Assembly (NCBI GenBank): GCA_944472135.2
Contig: OX235270.1
Coordinates: forward strand, 135,051,632 to 135,115,631
DNA length: 64,000 bases
From: Trichobilharzia regenti
Lineage: Eukaryota > Platyhelminthes > Trematoda > Strigeidida > Schistosomatidae
Direction of reading: 5' to 3'
The position numbers were made by a program, and so were the translations under genes. Below the pieces are notes generated by a model, which had not been told where the DNA came from, made no database searches, and worked only from the letters and a program-made list of their open reading frames with translations. Position 1 is the stretch's first letter, and each line of letters opens with the position of its first letter. Of the stretch, positions 52,763 to 63,042 are shown piece after piece.

Positions 52763-53766
52763 TAATTAGTGATTCTCTAACTGTTGTAAATTTTTTATCA
52801 GGTTCAATTCCACTCATATTCCTGCTACCTAATACTTAAAAATTTTCCAATATACACAACCGGTCAGAATAGGTTGTTTCTTAACTTGTCTAGCTTGATT
52901 TTACGTGTATGCGAACGTATATATATATATATAAATGATGTATTTTCGTCCAAAAATGTCTCTAACTTCTGATATTTATGTGGCTAAACGAAACAGAGAT
53001 TACCTGGGGAAAGCAGTTGTATTTGATATTCAGTTGAGGTGTCGCGTTGCGTTTAGTATCTTTGTACACACTGCATTAGTTCACTCGGTCAAATCAATTT
53101 TTCCAAGTTAAAGAAATCCTTTCACTTCATCAAACATATCACATATACTAATATATCATAATACAAAATGAATTACCGCTTTTTGTTTTAAAAAGAACTA
53201 AAGTGATCTCGTGGAGTATGCTACTGACAGAAATTTTCAAGTAGTCTATTAATGCTACCTTCTGCAAGAATGTTGGATAGGGAGGCAACAGATCATATCA
53301 CAAAGAAGGGGAGTGAAGATTACTGAGAAACAGTACAGACAAAAGAACCACGTTTTGAACCCTTTCTGCAGATCGAAACTGCAAAGTAATGTTTTTATAT
53401 TTTGTCATTATTACATTTCGGTTGAAGAAAACGTTATTCAGTGAAGAGTCTATTTTCAAGGAGTTTATTACTACAGTGTTCAATTGAAACTTATTAAACC
53501 TTTTGCCTTGTTATGTGGTGTTATATCTGCCAACTAATCTTATTAATTTTACACTCCTTTCTAAGTCTTATACAGGAAGGTGAACAGCTTTGAGAAATGA
53601 ATATTTTATGCACTAACACCAAATCACACAATAGAGTGTGACAGAACTACAATTCTAAAAAGAAGCATAAATAATTGTAGGCAGAGTTTGATCACCGAAC
53701 CTATCTTCATTGAATTCACGCCTAACATGGGCAATGCAAACGACACAACGACAATACTAAAGGTAT
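52763..53766. other. Interval without recognisable gene
   Basis: TA run at about 52918-52934; otherwise featureless. Confidence 0.4.
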
Positions 53767-53884
53767 GCGTCTGTGGCACAGTGGTTAGGACTCTCGCCGA
53801 CCATTCACATGGTCCGAGGTTCGATCTCCTGCCGACGTACACCTGATAATTATGGTCGGCTTCCAAAATTTGGGCTACTAGTAA
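53767..53884 (+). repeat. tRNA-derived SINE, family B, 3'-truncated
   Basis: A box CTGTGGCACAGTGGTTAGGA, B box GAGGTTCGATCTCC, body to TTTGGGCTACTA, where it joins directly to LINE sequence. Confidence 0.75.
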
Positions 53885-54250
53885 GTACAAAATCTCAACC
53901 ATACCCTACTTAGCTCGTGTTCTGTGCGATAAAGAAAGCATTAGGCGTGTGATACCTATAACTTATTAAATAGTCAGTAGAACAACTGGATCTCGTCTTT
54001 CCAACTCATATCTTTTATAGGTATAACGTTTCCTTTCTTTCTTTTCCTTTTTCTCTCTGTTATGTGCTCCTTTATTTCTTTCTTCTGCTTACGCCAGTAA
54101 ATATGCTAAAACCTACTTTTCTAACACCTTCAAACATTCTGTTCAGTTTTTGGCTTTGCTACCGACATACCAATTTGTTGTCATAATGAACTAAGATTTC
54201 CTTAATCTATGTAGAATTTTATTTATCGATAATGTACTAACTGGATGAAA
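53885..54250 (+). pseudogene. C-terminal tip of a CR1/jockey-like ORF2 and its 3' UTR
   Basis: The reading KYKISTIPYLARVLCDKESI then a stop near 53970 matches the C-terminus of the 881-codon ORF at 10822-13467 (NSTVPYLARVLCEE). The following 270 bp is pyrimidine-rich 3' UTR. It is fused to the preceding SINE without spacer. Confidence 0.7.
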
Positions 54251-54287
54251 TAATATAGTAAAATGCTGAGAATTCCATTCCACTGTG

Positions 54288-54485
54288 TTTCGGTGGCACA
54301 GTCGTTAGGACTCTCACTGACCGTGCACATGGTCCGAGGTTCGATCCCCTGCCGACGCACACCTGATATATATGGTCGGCCTGCAAAATTTGGGCTACCA
54401 ATATCACATGCTGAAAATTCCATACTTGTACCGAAAATACGGTGTGGCATGAAGCTGCAATCAAAATAAATAAATAGATAAAAAT
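54288..54485 (+). repeat. tRNA-derived SINE, family B
   Basis: A box GGTGGCACAGTCGTTAGGA, B box GAGGTTCGATCCCC, body GCAAAATTTGGGCTACC, end TACGGTGTGGCATGAAGCTG and tail AAATAAATAAATAGATAAA. The most complete copy. Confidence 0.85.
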
Positions 54486-55159
54486 ATTACTACAAATAAA
54501 ATCAAAAGAAGAGAAATCATGCAATCATATAATGCAATCACATATTGGGAGTTATGTGAGTGCTTCGACGTGTTTATGCGCGGTAAAGTTTGCTTGAAAT
54601 GATATCAGTATACAGTATTGTACCACCGTGTGTTCTTTATCAAATAAAATCATTATTTTCTTATATTTCTTGTATGTTACATAACCTGTTTTGTCGAGGA
54701 GTATTTAACTATGGTTATGACCACAATTTTTTTATCCCACTTACTATTATCATTATCATTATTTTAAGAATCATACAAATTCACGATTGTACAAGCCACT
54801 GGATATTGTCTTCTTTATGTTATGACGTTGATGATTAGGGCATGTAATTTTGCTAAGTAAAGAATTCTGCAACCAGATATCGCTATGTTCTGAATACTTT
54901 AGTGGAAAAATTTCTGACATCAGGACTTAATTACAGGTTCCAATCCTTTGAAGAGCATGAATCTAGTTACGAGTATAGACAGATGTGCCTCGTTGATAAT
55001 TATGACGATTATTATTGGTAGATATCCAGTAATCAGTTCATTAAACAGAGACCCTCTTATGCATAGATTAAGTTAATTCGTACATTGTAAGCGCTGAATT
55101 ACGGCCATTTCAAGATGACTATCTTCAGGAATGTGTATAAATACTATTATTGTTTCCTT
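54486..55159. other. Interval without recognisable gene
   Basis: AT-rich, short ORFs only. Confidence 0.4.
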
Positions 55160-56005
55160 TAGTCCTTAGAGAAACATAAGGCTTCAGCTGCACGTATCCA
55201 TTGCGTTTGGCTCTCCACCAACGTTTTCACTTGATTCCACCTTTGCCCACATACTTTCATCTCCCCTTCACATGACCCCCTCAATGTCACCATCGCGCTG
55301 ACAACCAACTCGCCACTTCTCATTCGGGTTCCACTCGAGCAATGGCCTGGTGTGTGATGTCACTCATTTGATGGTTTTCTCAGATTATGGCCACAATCCA
55401 GTCCACCTTCATTTCTTCCTGCATATTTGTTGCACAATCGGTTCCTTCTGGGAATGTTCCTTCATTGGCAGAGATTCCTGTTGCTGATCTTTTCCGGCCT
55501 GCCATCGGGCCTTGAGCAAAGTATTGAGTGAAGACATCTGTTGATGAAGGTCTGTATTTTGTTCCAAGTGCCGTTCGTGACACGGCAAGTCTTTGATATG
55601 TATAGTAGCACTGACTTCACGTTGAAGTTGAAAATCCGGATCTTATTTTTCATGCTGAGTGCTGCTTATCTCCACACAGACTTAAGAGTAATAAAAGTTT
55701 GTCTTTCTTTGCCGATCCTCGCTGCTTTGATGTCCTCGTCAGTTCCACCTATAGTTGAAACGATGCTTTCCAAGTAGATAGGTAGATAAAGGAGGTTGCT
55801 TCTTTCAGATTTCTCCCGTTATCCTGGCTGATTGTTGTCTGTTGTTGTTGCTGTTGCTATTGGTCAGGAATCTTCATCACCTACATCTGTTTTATCTATG
55901 TTCACCTGAAGTCCCATCTTCTGTCAGCTTGTTGCTTTTCACTTGCATATCTTCCAGTTTGTGGGAAATCAAGCATATATCATCGGCGAAGTTCAGATCC
56001 TCCAA
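55160..56005 (-). pseudogene. RTE/SR2-like LINE RT remnant
   Basis: The minus-strand reading across stops gives LNFADDICLISHKLEDMQ (RT catalytic block as FADD), a linker, STIGGTDEDIKAARIGK, then KNKIRIFNFNVKSVLLYISK, NKIQTFINRCLHSIL and EEMKVDWI. It covers the distal RT and C-terminal region and is 5'-truncated at about 56005, where plus-strand RTE sequence begins. Several stops make it non-functional. Confidence 0.8.
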
Positions 56006-56009
56006 ATGT

Positions 56010-56690
56010 TTTGTGTGGGTTAACTGCTTTCGATCAGAGATGTCTGCGATCTCTGTCTCACGTTAGGTGGTCTAACAAGGTAAGTAATGTTGACGTTAGG
56101 CGTAGAGTGTTGGGCAAAGAGGGAAAATCAATCGACGAGGCTATAAAGTTACATAGACTGAGATGGCTAGGTCACGTGGTGCGCATGCCTAACCAACGCC
56201 TCCCCCGACGGGCATTGCTAGCTGACATAGGTTCAGGTTGGAAAAGAGCCAGTGGTGGCCAAACAAAAACATGGCCTCATCAATCCATGAAATCCTTGAC
56301 AGTTAAACTGAGTCAGGTAGGGAGATGCAGACTCCCGGGTTGGGGTCCTCGGGACTCTAGGAATCAATGGCTGGAGACAATAGATGACATGGCTCAAAAT
56401 CGTTGTCAATGGCGCAGATGTATTCAGTCTCTTTAATCTTTCATATTCCTTCCTACCATTACCCATTCTGTTTCACTCTCATACTTGTCAAACTCTATTG
56501 ATTCTCTCCACTCATCTTCTTGTCTACCTCTGTGTGCTATTTGGAACGTGGCTACTCGATTTGCTGCACTTCAGTGCCAAGTTCTATGTTGAATCCAGAC
56601 AGACAGACAGTGGGTCCATTTTATGCCTGTCTTCATCTTGCCCGTCTAGTGTATAATACACTACGATACCTTGCCTAATAAAGTGAATGT
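56010..56690 (+). pseudogene. Second RTE-type LINE: C-terminal fragment and 3' UTR
   Basis: An open 130-codon stretch (about 56030-56436) contains [56 protein letters not shown] and MAQNRCQWRRCIQSL before a stop. These blocks belong to the C-terminal region of RTE-type retrotransposons, but to a different lineage from the KNKIRIF type. A pyrimidine-rich 3' UTR ends near CTTGCCTAATAAAGTGAATG. RT catalytic motifs are missing (5' truncation). Confidence 0.75.
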
Positions 56691-58559
56691 CCTAAGAAAT
56701 CCCACCCACTTGATTGGTAAATAAGTCTTGTTATTAGTGCTAAAGCTGTTGATTAGTGAAAGTAGTACGTAGGATTAAGTAGAAAGCCCTGACAAACTGG
56801 ATCAAAACCTCTGTTAGACAGTTTTGTCTCTTTAGGCCGAGAAATAAATAATATGAATCGACTAAAGAGTGTATGAGTGCAGGGTAACCTTTTAAGGGCA
56901 TATATAACGAATAGTGAACTCACCAGTTATTTTGAACATATGCCATCCCCTGGATTACAGAACCTGATGTGTAATATACATCAAGAAGCCATTTATTTAC
57001 ATAATATTACATAACAGTAATGAGATACATTAGGAACGATGTTTTTCTCTGACATAACTGAAAGATAATTCCCAGTTACGATGAAGGTTATTGGTTTTCA
57101 AGTTGCACAGCTATCAAAACTGTGTCATCCATATAAACGAAGAAACACTGTCTTCCTATATATTTATTTATTTACTAGAAAAATACAGATAATAAACCCT
57201 AACCCTAACGCGCTATCAGCCAGCTGTTCAAACGGCTTTCAAAAACGAGATCAGAATGAAATTCGCACATCAATTCTCGGTGCATCTGCACTCCGTGATG
57301 TCGACTGTCTAGGCTGCCTGCCGGCCTCCATTTCAGGTCGCAGTAAAGAGAAAGACCTATTGAATTAGTTGTGTTCTCCGAGCCGATTGATCTAATTGTG
57401 AAGCTTTCATCATCCTTCCAGACAGCGTCTTCACCTCAGGTTTTATTATGAAATGAACTTGTATGAATTCTCCATGAATGATATAATTGTGCCACCTGAC
57501 AACTGTTGTCGTGACTGATTGCTAATCCACATCTATATCAATCAATTTTACTCACTTGGAATTCGAACTTTTTGTCATGTGATTTGTTTTTTTATTAGCT
57601 GTTAAATTTGATCTGTAGTAATGTGTTTGTTAACTGTTGATTTACTTGAGTACCAGGCTTCAAGAAATTCCGTGGAATTTTCGGTGTTTCCTCTATTTGA
57701 AATTTCTACATTATCCTAATCAAATTGGTGTCCATAATAATTATCCGCATGCACTGATACGAATATATATATATATATATATCAATCTGTGATCTTGGAT
57801 GTTCTCGGACTCGAAGGGGGCGCCCACTTTGACCGACGTAATGTATATTACAGTTCATACAGTTTATTTGGTAAAGGGTATTAATTCTGTCTTCTTTTTC
57901 TTTCAGCTAAAGATTGGTTTGCACAATATCGAATGAAGTGATTCTGCTGACTGGCTTGTGTGCTATATCTATTCCAAATAGTCTTAATATTCTAGCTGTT
58001 ATTTTGAAGATATTTTTATATATGATAGAATGAATTTTCTTGTGATACAAATCTTCGCCATTATTTCAAATAGAAGGAATGTATTTTTTTATATATTCAT
58101 CTAAAGTGGCTGGCTGTAAATTATTAATGCTAGAGCTGTTTGTAAGCTTAGTGTTTGTATTTCCTTGAAAAGTATTAAGTAAACATTGAGCAAGATTTGA
58201 AGAACTGTTGAGGGTCCATCAACCATGTAATTATGGCTGGCTCTACTCTTACGTAATATTATTACATTTAACTCCTGACAACTATCATTATTCCTACTGT
58301 AATACATTACAGTCAATAGCTAAAATAGCTAAGAATTTTATCCAGAAGGATATTCAAAGCTTCAAAAGTGAGTCATCCAGTTCAGGGAACTCAAAAAAGC
58401 CACAAAACAGGAATAACAGAGATGACAAATAGTGGCGCCATTTAAGACTTAAAAAATAATGTCGACATAGAAAAGTGTGCCAAGAAAAATCCAAGCTCAG
58501 ACATCAGCATAAAAAGCTCCCACCTTGGATATTTATCATCAAACTTTGATATTATATTG
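56691..58559. other. Interval without recognisable gene
   Basis: Contains AAACCCTAACCCTAACG at 57194-57210 (about 2.5 telomere-type units) and a TA run at 57762-57783. A 95-codon ORF (57081-57368) spans the telomere-like words and has no domain. Confidence 0.4.
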
Positions 58560-59110
58560 CTGGAGGCTATCGGAAGGAAGACTTAGACCTAGGTTTTGTG
58601 CTTGCTGGCATTCGTCAGCAAGGTTTATCTGCGACCTTGAAGGAAGTTATGTCTGTTCTGAGATTCCAGTCTGTGTCACCTAGGCTGTAGTCAGAGACGT
58701 CGCCATTGAGCTAGACACATAATACTAGTCACTAACAGGTGCCAATCAAAGTATCCAATACAGTCCCACAGAAGGTCAGTCGCGAGCCTGAAAAGCCCAT
58801 TGGTAACGTCTCTGTCTGCAAGCAGCACTAGGTGACACGCGTTTGAATCTCAAAAGGGGCATGAGTTCCTTCAGGGTCGCAGATACACCTTGCTGACTGG
58901 TAAGTGCCAACTAGCACGAAACTTCGTTCCAAGGCTTCCTTCTGATTACCTCCAACCATTCATTATCATTAATTCTCAGTGTAGCGAGATGCCAGGCCAC
59001 CTAACACGGTGGCCACACTGCAAACTTGACTGATAGAATTCAGTCTGCACCAAAGACAGGAATGGACACATGACACCAGATAATAACAAGTGTCCAATCA
59101 AAGTATCATC
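58560..59110. repeat. Family C SINE pair in inverted orientation
   Basis: Left copy minus (58565-58735; GACCTAGGTTTTGTGC, inverted tRNA-like boxes), right copy plus (58740-59105; AGCCCATTGGTAACG, GCGTTTGAATCTC, CGAAACTTCG). It ends TGATAGAATTCAGTCTGCACC and AGTGTCCAATCAAAGTATC, the latter being the family's leader again. Confidence 0.65.
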
Positions 59111-59231
59111 ATACTATGATCATAGTCGTATTGATCAAATCAGTTTAAATAATCACTAATCAATACAACTGTAGTATTCATTAAACTAATGGAAATTAGT
59201 TCAACACCATTATACACCTTAGTGATACATT

Positions 59232-59998
59232 ATGCATAACATTTTTCTATTGAAAAGACGCTTCCATGGAATAAATTTTCGATATATTAGAAAATATTTA
59301 AGTGGTATACTTGTTTTTTCAGTAACTTTCAGTCTTTTAATTGTACTGTTTCGATACAAGTCACGGAATGTTACAACCAATGATAGTATGACACTTATTC
59401 CTACCACTGCATTTACTGTCAATAATGCCAATTTAATGCGAATATATGATGAGAATTATTTAACTTGTTCAACACACATGTCACATCTATTCATTTATCA
59501 CCAGAGTGGAATGAACAATGGAATATCGGTTAACTTCATTACCCTGCCACGTTTACAATCACACACTACAGATGAAAATGAATGTAAAAGTATTTTAGTC
59601 AAAGAATTATGGCAATATAACAGTGAGCAGAATAAATATGTCGATGACATTAAACCTGACATGGATGATGACATACCAACTTCAAAACAGAGATTTAAGG
59701 AATACATTAGAAGATATTGTATTGGAGAGAATAATATTTGTACATATTTGGGTAGAATTACACCAATTATAAGATATCCTTACAATATCTTAAATCATAT
59801 TCGAAAGCGTATACCGCTACTTTATGTGAAAACAGATAATGTAACTGAGCGCAATTACAGGTTATATGTAAATACATCATGCAATGTGAAGTATCAAATC
59901 ATAAGTTTATACACATTATTTACTGAATGGATAAATTTTGCTTATAAGGAGAAAATAATGTGGTGGATAAGTTATCGAAGTTTATTAGGCTCTTTAAG
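59232..59998 (+). CDS. LicD/fukutin-type type II membrane protein, exon 1
   Basis: 255 codons plus two bases, ending at a GTAAGT donor (59999). A short basic cytoplasmic N-terminus (LLKRRF, FRYIRKY) precedes one membrane segment (about 22-41, GILVFSVTFSLLIVLF), giving a type II topology typical of Golgi/ER glycan-modifying enzymes. The lumenal part has N-glycosylation sequons (NVT near 46; NVTE and NTS near 220-235). The exon ends in IMWWISYRSLLGSLR, which fits the start of the LicD domain (W-x-x-Y-G-T-L-L-G-x-x-R), with Arg in place of Gly. The domain continues in exon 2. LicD-family proteins transfer phospho-substituents such as phosphocholine or ribitol-phosphate to glycans; the substrate here is unknown. 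No stop occurs upstream of the splice site. Confidence 0.75.
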
Positions 59999-60028
59999 GT
60001 AAGTAATATGCCTGCCTTTCTTGAATGA

Positions 60029-60166
60029 TTTGTCATTCCTGAAGGAGAAGAATTAACTCGTTATATAAGCTTTGGGGCAAAAATTCCACGTAAAAATATA
60101 CCGCAGACATTGGATGAGGAGGTTGTGCCAATATATGAAGTTGCTAAAAGTGTAACAAAATATTAA
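60029..60166 (+). other. Short coding-like segment in LicD intron 1
   Basis: A 45-codon frame bounded by TGA (60026) and TAA (60164): IPEGEELTRYISFGAKIPRK, NIPQTLDEEVVPIYEVAKSV, TKY. Its composition is protein-like rather than random AT-rich, and the stop resembles a natural C-terminus. It could be a retrocopy tail or an alternative exon. Not recognised. Confidence 0.3.
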
Positions 60167-60721
60167 TTAGCTAACTGAATGTCCTAGGTTGTTTTTTTTC
60201 AGAATTACTGACAGCAGAATTTCACTGACATGAAGTCAAACTAGTAATTTAGAAATTACACAGTTAGAAGTGGTAATATGAACTGATTTGGCTCTGGTGA
60301 ATTCAACTCTCAGTGAGCAAATTTGTCATCCAGTGTTTATTTCACTTTGATTTGGCTAGGAGGCACTACGGACTGATATGAATTGTCCCCAACCATCCAC
60401 ATTCATCAGTAGTATGCACCATCCTAGTGATATGGCTTAAACTAATCACAAAAGCGTACATGTATAGTCCCTATTTGCTATAATTGAAGCTCTGAACACT
60501 CAAACAAACTTTATCTTCGTGACTACTAAAAAAAATTAGAATATTATTTTAACGTTGTGAATATCAACTTTCCTTTCCTGTTATATGACGCCTTACATAG
60601 TCAGAATTGAAATGTCCATGAAATTTTCTCACCTCTTCTCATAGACGTTAAAAAGTAGTTAGTTAAATTTAATTTTTTGTATATTATAGTCACCTCGCCT
60701 ACACAATGGAGTTACTTTTAA

Positions 60722-60722
<1 letters not shown>

Positions 60723-60794
<72 letters not shown>
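60723..60794. repeat. (TA)n microsatellite
   Basis: About 72 bp of uninterrupted TA inside LicD intron 1, the longest simple repeat in the window. Confidence 0.95.
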
Positions 60795-60795
<1 letters not shown>

Positions 60796-61189
60796 CCCTT
60801 ATTCTATTATTTAAACCATCTTACTCTCTTCTATCCTGCCCACTCATATTGATGTACTAAGTTCCAAGAATATTCTCCGGTGATTATCCACAACAAGGCA
60901 GTGTACTATACGTTTATTCAGAGAGCCTAATTTTAAGTTGAAACTTCTTTCAGTGTTGTAAGACCTCATCAGGATACTTTTTTGGTAGATATTCCTCGAC
61001 AGTCTTACCTCTTTTGCAAGATAATTCAGTTCAGGTAATATATACACGAAAAATTCAAGTCATCTAAAACAACGTTTTTAAGAATTTAGTTGCCTTTAGT
61101 GGCTTAAACATAACACATCGACAATATTATGATAAGAGGTAGACATTCAGTCACCACGGGATGATTGTGTAATATATTATAATTATTAG

Positions 61190-62110
61190 TCCCGTGGGCT
61201 GCAAGTGGAACATAGGGCTTCAACAATACATCTCCACTTTCTTCCATTTTCTGCTGTCCTCGTCAGCTGGGTCCACAACTGCCCACAATCTCTAATCTCC
61301 GCCAACTCACACAGCCTCCTCCATACCACCCTCCCATCGACGACCCACTTGTAGTTTCCCATTTGGATTCTACTTGAGTGATGGCCTACCTTGAGCGAAA
61401 TGTCATTCGACAGCTTCCTCAACGTATGTCCGATCCATCTCCATTTTATCCTACATATTTTGTTGAGCAATTGGCTCTTCGTTGGTTCGTTCCCAGTCAG
61501 AGTTTCTTGTTGCTAATTATTTCTGACCAGCTGGCCACTTGACATTCAGTATGAAGCTAAGGCAGCTGCTAGTGAAATTCCCCAATGGCCTGTTAGAAAT
61601 CCTTCCCGTGACACGCCAGCCAAGTTTCTGACTCGTATAGAAGAATCGACTGACTGAGTGACTTCACATTTGTGTTGAAAATCCCAATCTCGTTCTTTAC
61701 TCTGACTGAGTCAGTGCAGAAGATTTCCATACCGGTGCTGGGTTCATGAAGGCGTATCTCACCTTCCCCATTCTGACTCCCTTTGACATCTTCATGTGTT
61801 CCAACTGCCTGTGGTTGAAACCAGGCTTTCTAGCTGGGTAAGTGAAGGAAGTGTAACGTCTGTGAAATCTCTCCCGTTGGTGGTGACTGGTGCTGTTTGT
61901 TGTTGGTGGTGTCGGTTGGTTATCTTTATCCCTCCGTCTTCTCTGTGTTCACCTGGAGTCCTGTCTTAGCTGACTGCTTCCTCGGCCAGTTTTTTCTGGT
62001 TTTCGTCTGTAAGTGTTCAAGTTTGTGTTACATTAAGCATAAATCATTCACGCGCAAAATCCAGCTCTTCTAGAGTGTTCTTATCGGTCAGTGCAGCGCA
62101 TTCCTGTCTT
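61190..62110 (-). pseudogene. RTE/SR2-like LINE remnant in LicD intron 1
   Basis: Minus-strand fragment. A 94-codon open piece (61186-61470) contains ICRIKWRWIGHTLRKLSNDI and GRVVWRRLCELAEIRDCGQL. Further right, broken frames show blocks related to ALSTKNKIRIF and a LEELDFA block in place of the RT catalytic LxFADD. It ends at the left with an LCSTCSPRD tail close to the expected 3' end. 5'-truncated and inactive. Confidence 0.75.
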
Positions 62111-62930
62111 CTCCCTTCCTTCATGTACCTTTATTAGAAATGATATTTATCAAATGACTTCTCAATTGAAACATATTTTTAAGTAAAGATTAATTTAAGT
62201 ATCAGTGTTCTGCTATTTTAAAAGTTGTAATGTATTATCAAAGGAAAGATGTATCACTTTAGAACAATAAAAGCTAGCCTTCCATTCGAAAAACCCTCCC
62301 TCCCCGTTTGTTATTGGTTGACTTATTTATTAACAATATTTTCATTCCATTTTATGAATTACTTCATGCGTGACTCGATCGTGTTACAAGCTAAAACAGT
62401 ATTTCCTTGTGAGCAAAATATGGAAATCCACTGTTGCATAATTGTTGAAATCCAGAGGAAAATTGCAACAGTCATTAAGAAACTTGAATCTTTCCAGATT
62501 TTCAGGTTCAAACAAACAGTCACAGTATGCTGACGTAAAATATCAGCAGAAAACCTCTAGGAACTACGTAGGCAGCAACAGTTTTGTTAAAGATAACACC
62601 AGAGTGACGTGCCGAGGAAAACCATTCAGGTACATCGTTAAATATGGCAAATAAACAGGTACAATGAGATGGAAGAGAAACTAGAAATTAATAATAATGC
62701 ATAATTATATCAACGCTTTGTTTCTTCATAAAACTATGAAGAGTGCTGTGTATGAAAACACGTGAGATGGAAACTGATATAATTAAATAGGGATGCCAAT
62801 CCACCACCTAAATGATTGTTGTCTGCTGTACTTACTATTTTACTAATTCGGTGGTTTGTTAATTGATTAGAATTTCTAAAGGTGTCAGTGTACCATTATT
62901 TTTGAATGTCATTTGTTCCAAACTCCTTAG

Positions 62931-63042
62931 ACTAGACGACATAATTCCATATGATGCTCATTTAGACATTGGTGTACTGACTGCCGGTGAACATGTGCTA
63001 CAAAAGTTTGAAACGCCTAGGAATAGAATTGATACAAGTAAA
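62931..63042 (+). CDS. LicD/fukutin-type protein, exon 2 (gene continues beyond window)
   Basis: 112 bp after acceptor CTCCTTAG and before donor GTAAGT (63043). Joined in phase to exon 1 it gives LGSLR-LDDIIPYDAHLDIGV, the expected continuation of the LicD signature. The usual acidic run is partly changed (Y-D-A-H-L-D), keeping the first and last Asp. The remainder is LTAGEHVLQKFETPRNRIDT. The exon ends in phase 0. The 2.9-kb intron holds an RTE remnant and a TA microsatellite. Later exons were not found in the last 950 bp. Confidence 0.75.

Noticed and set aside
57081..57368. 95-codon ORF at 57.1 kb
   Set aside because: Crosses telomere-like words and lacks any domain or splice context.
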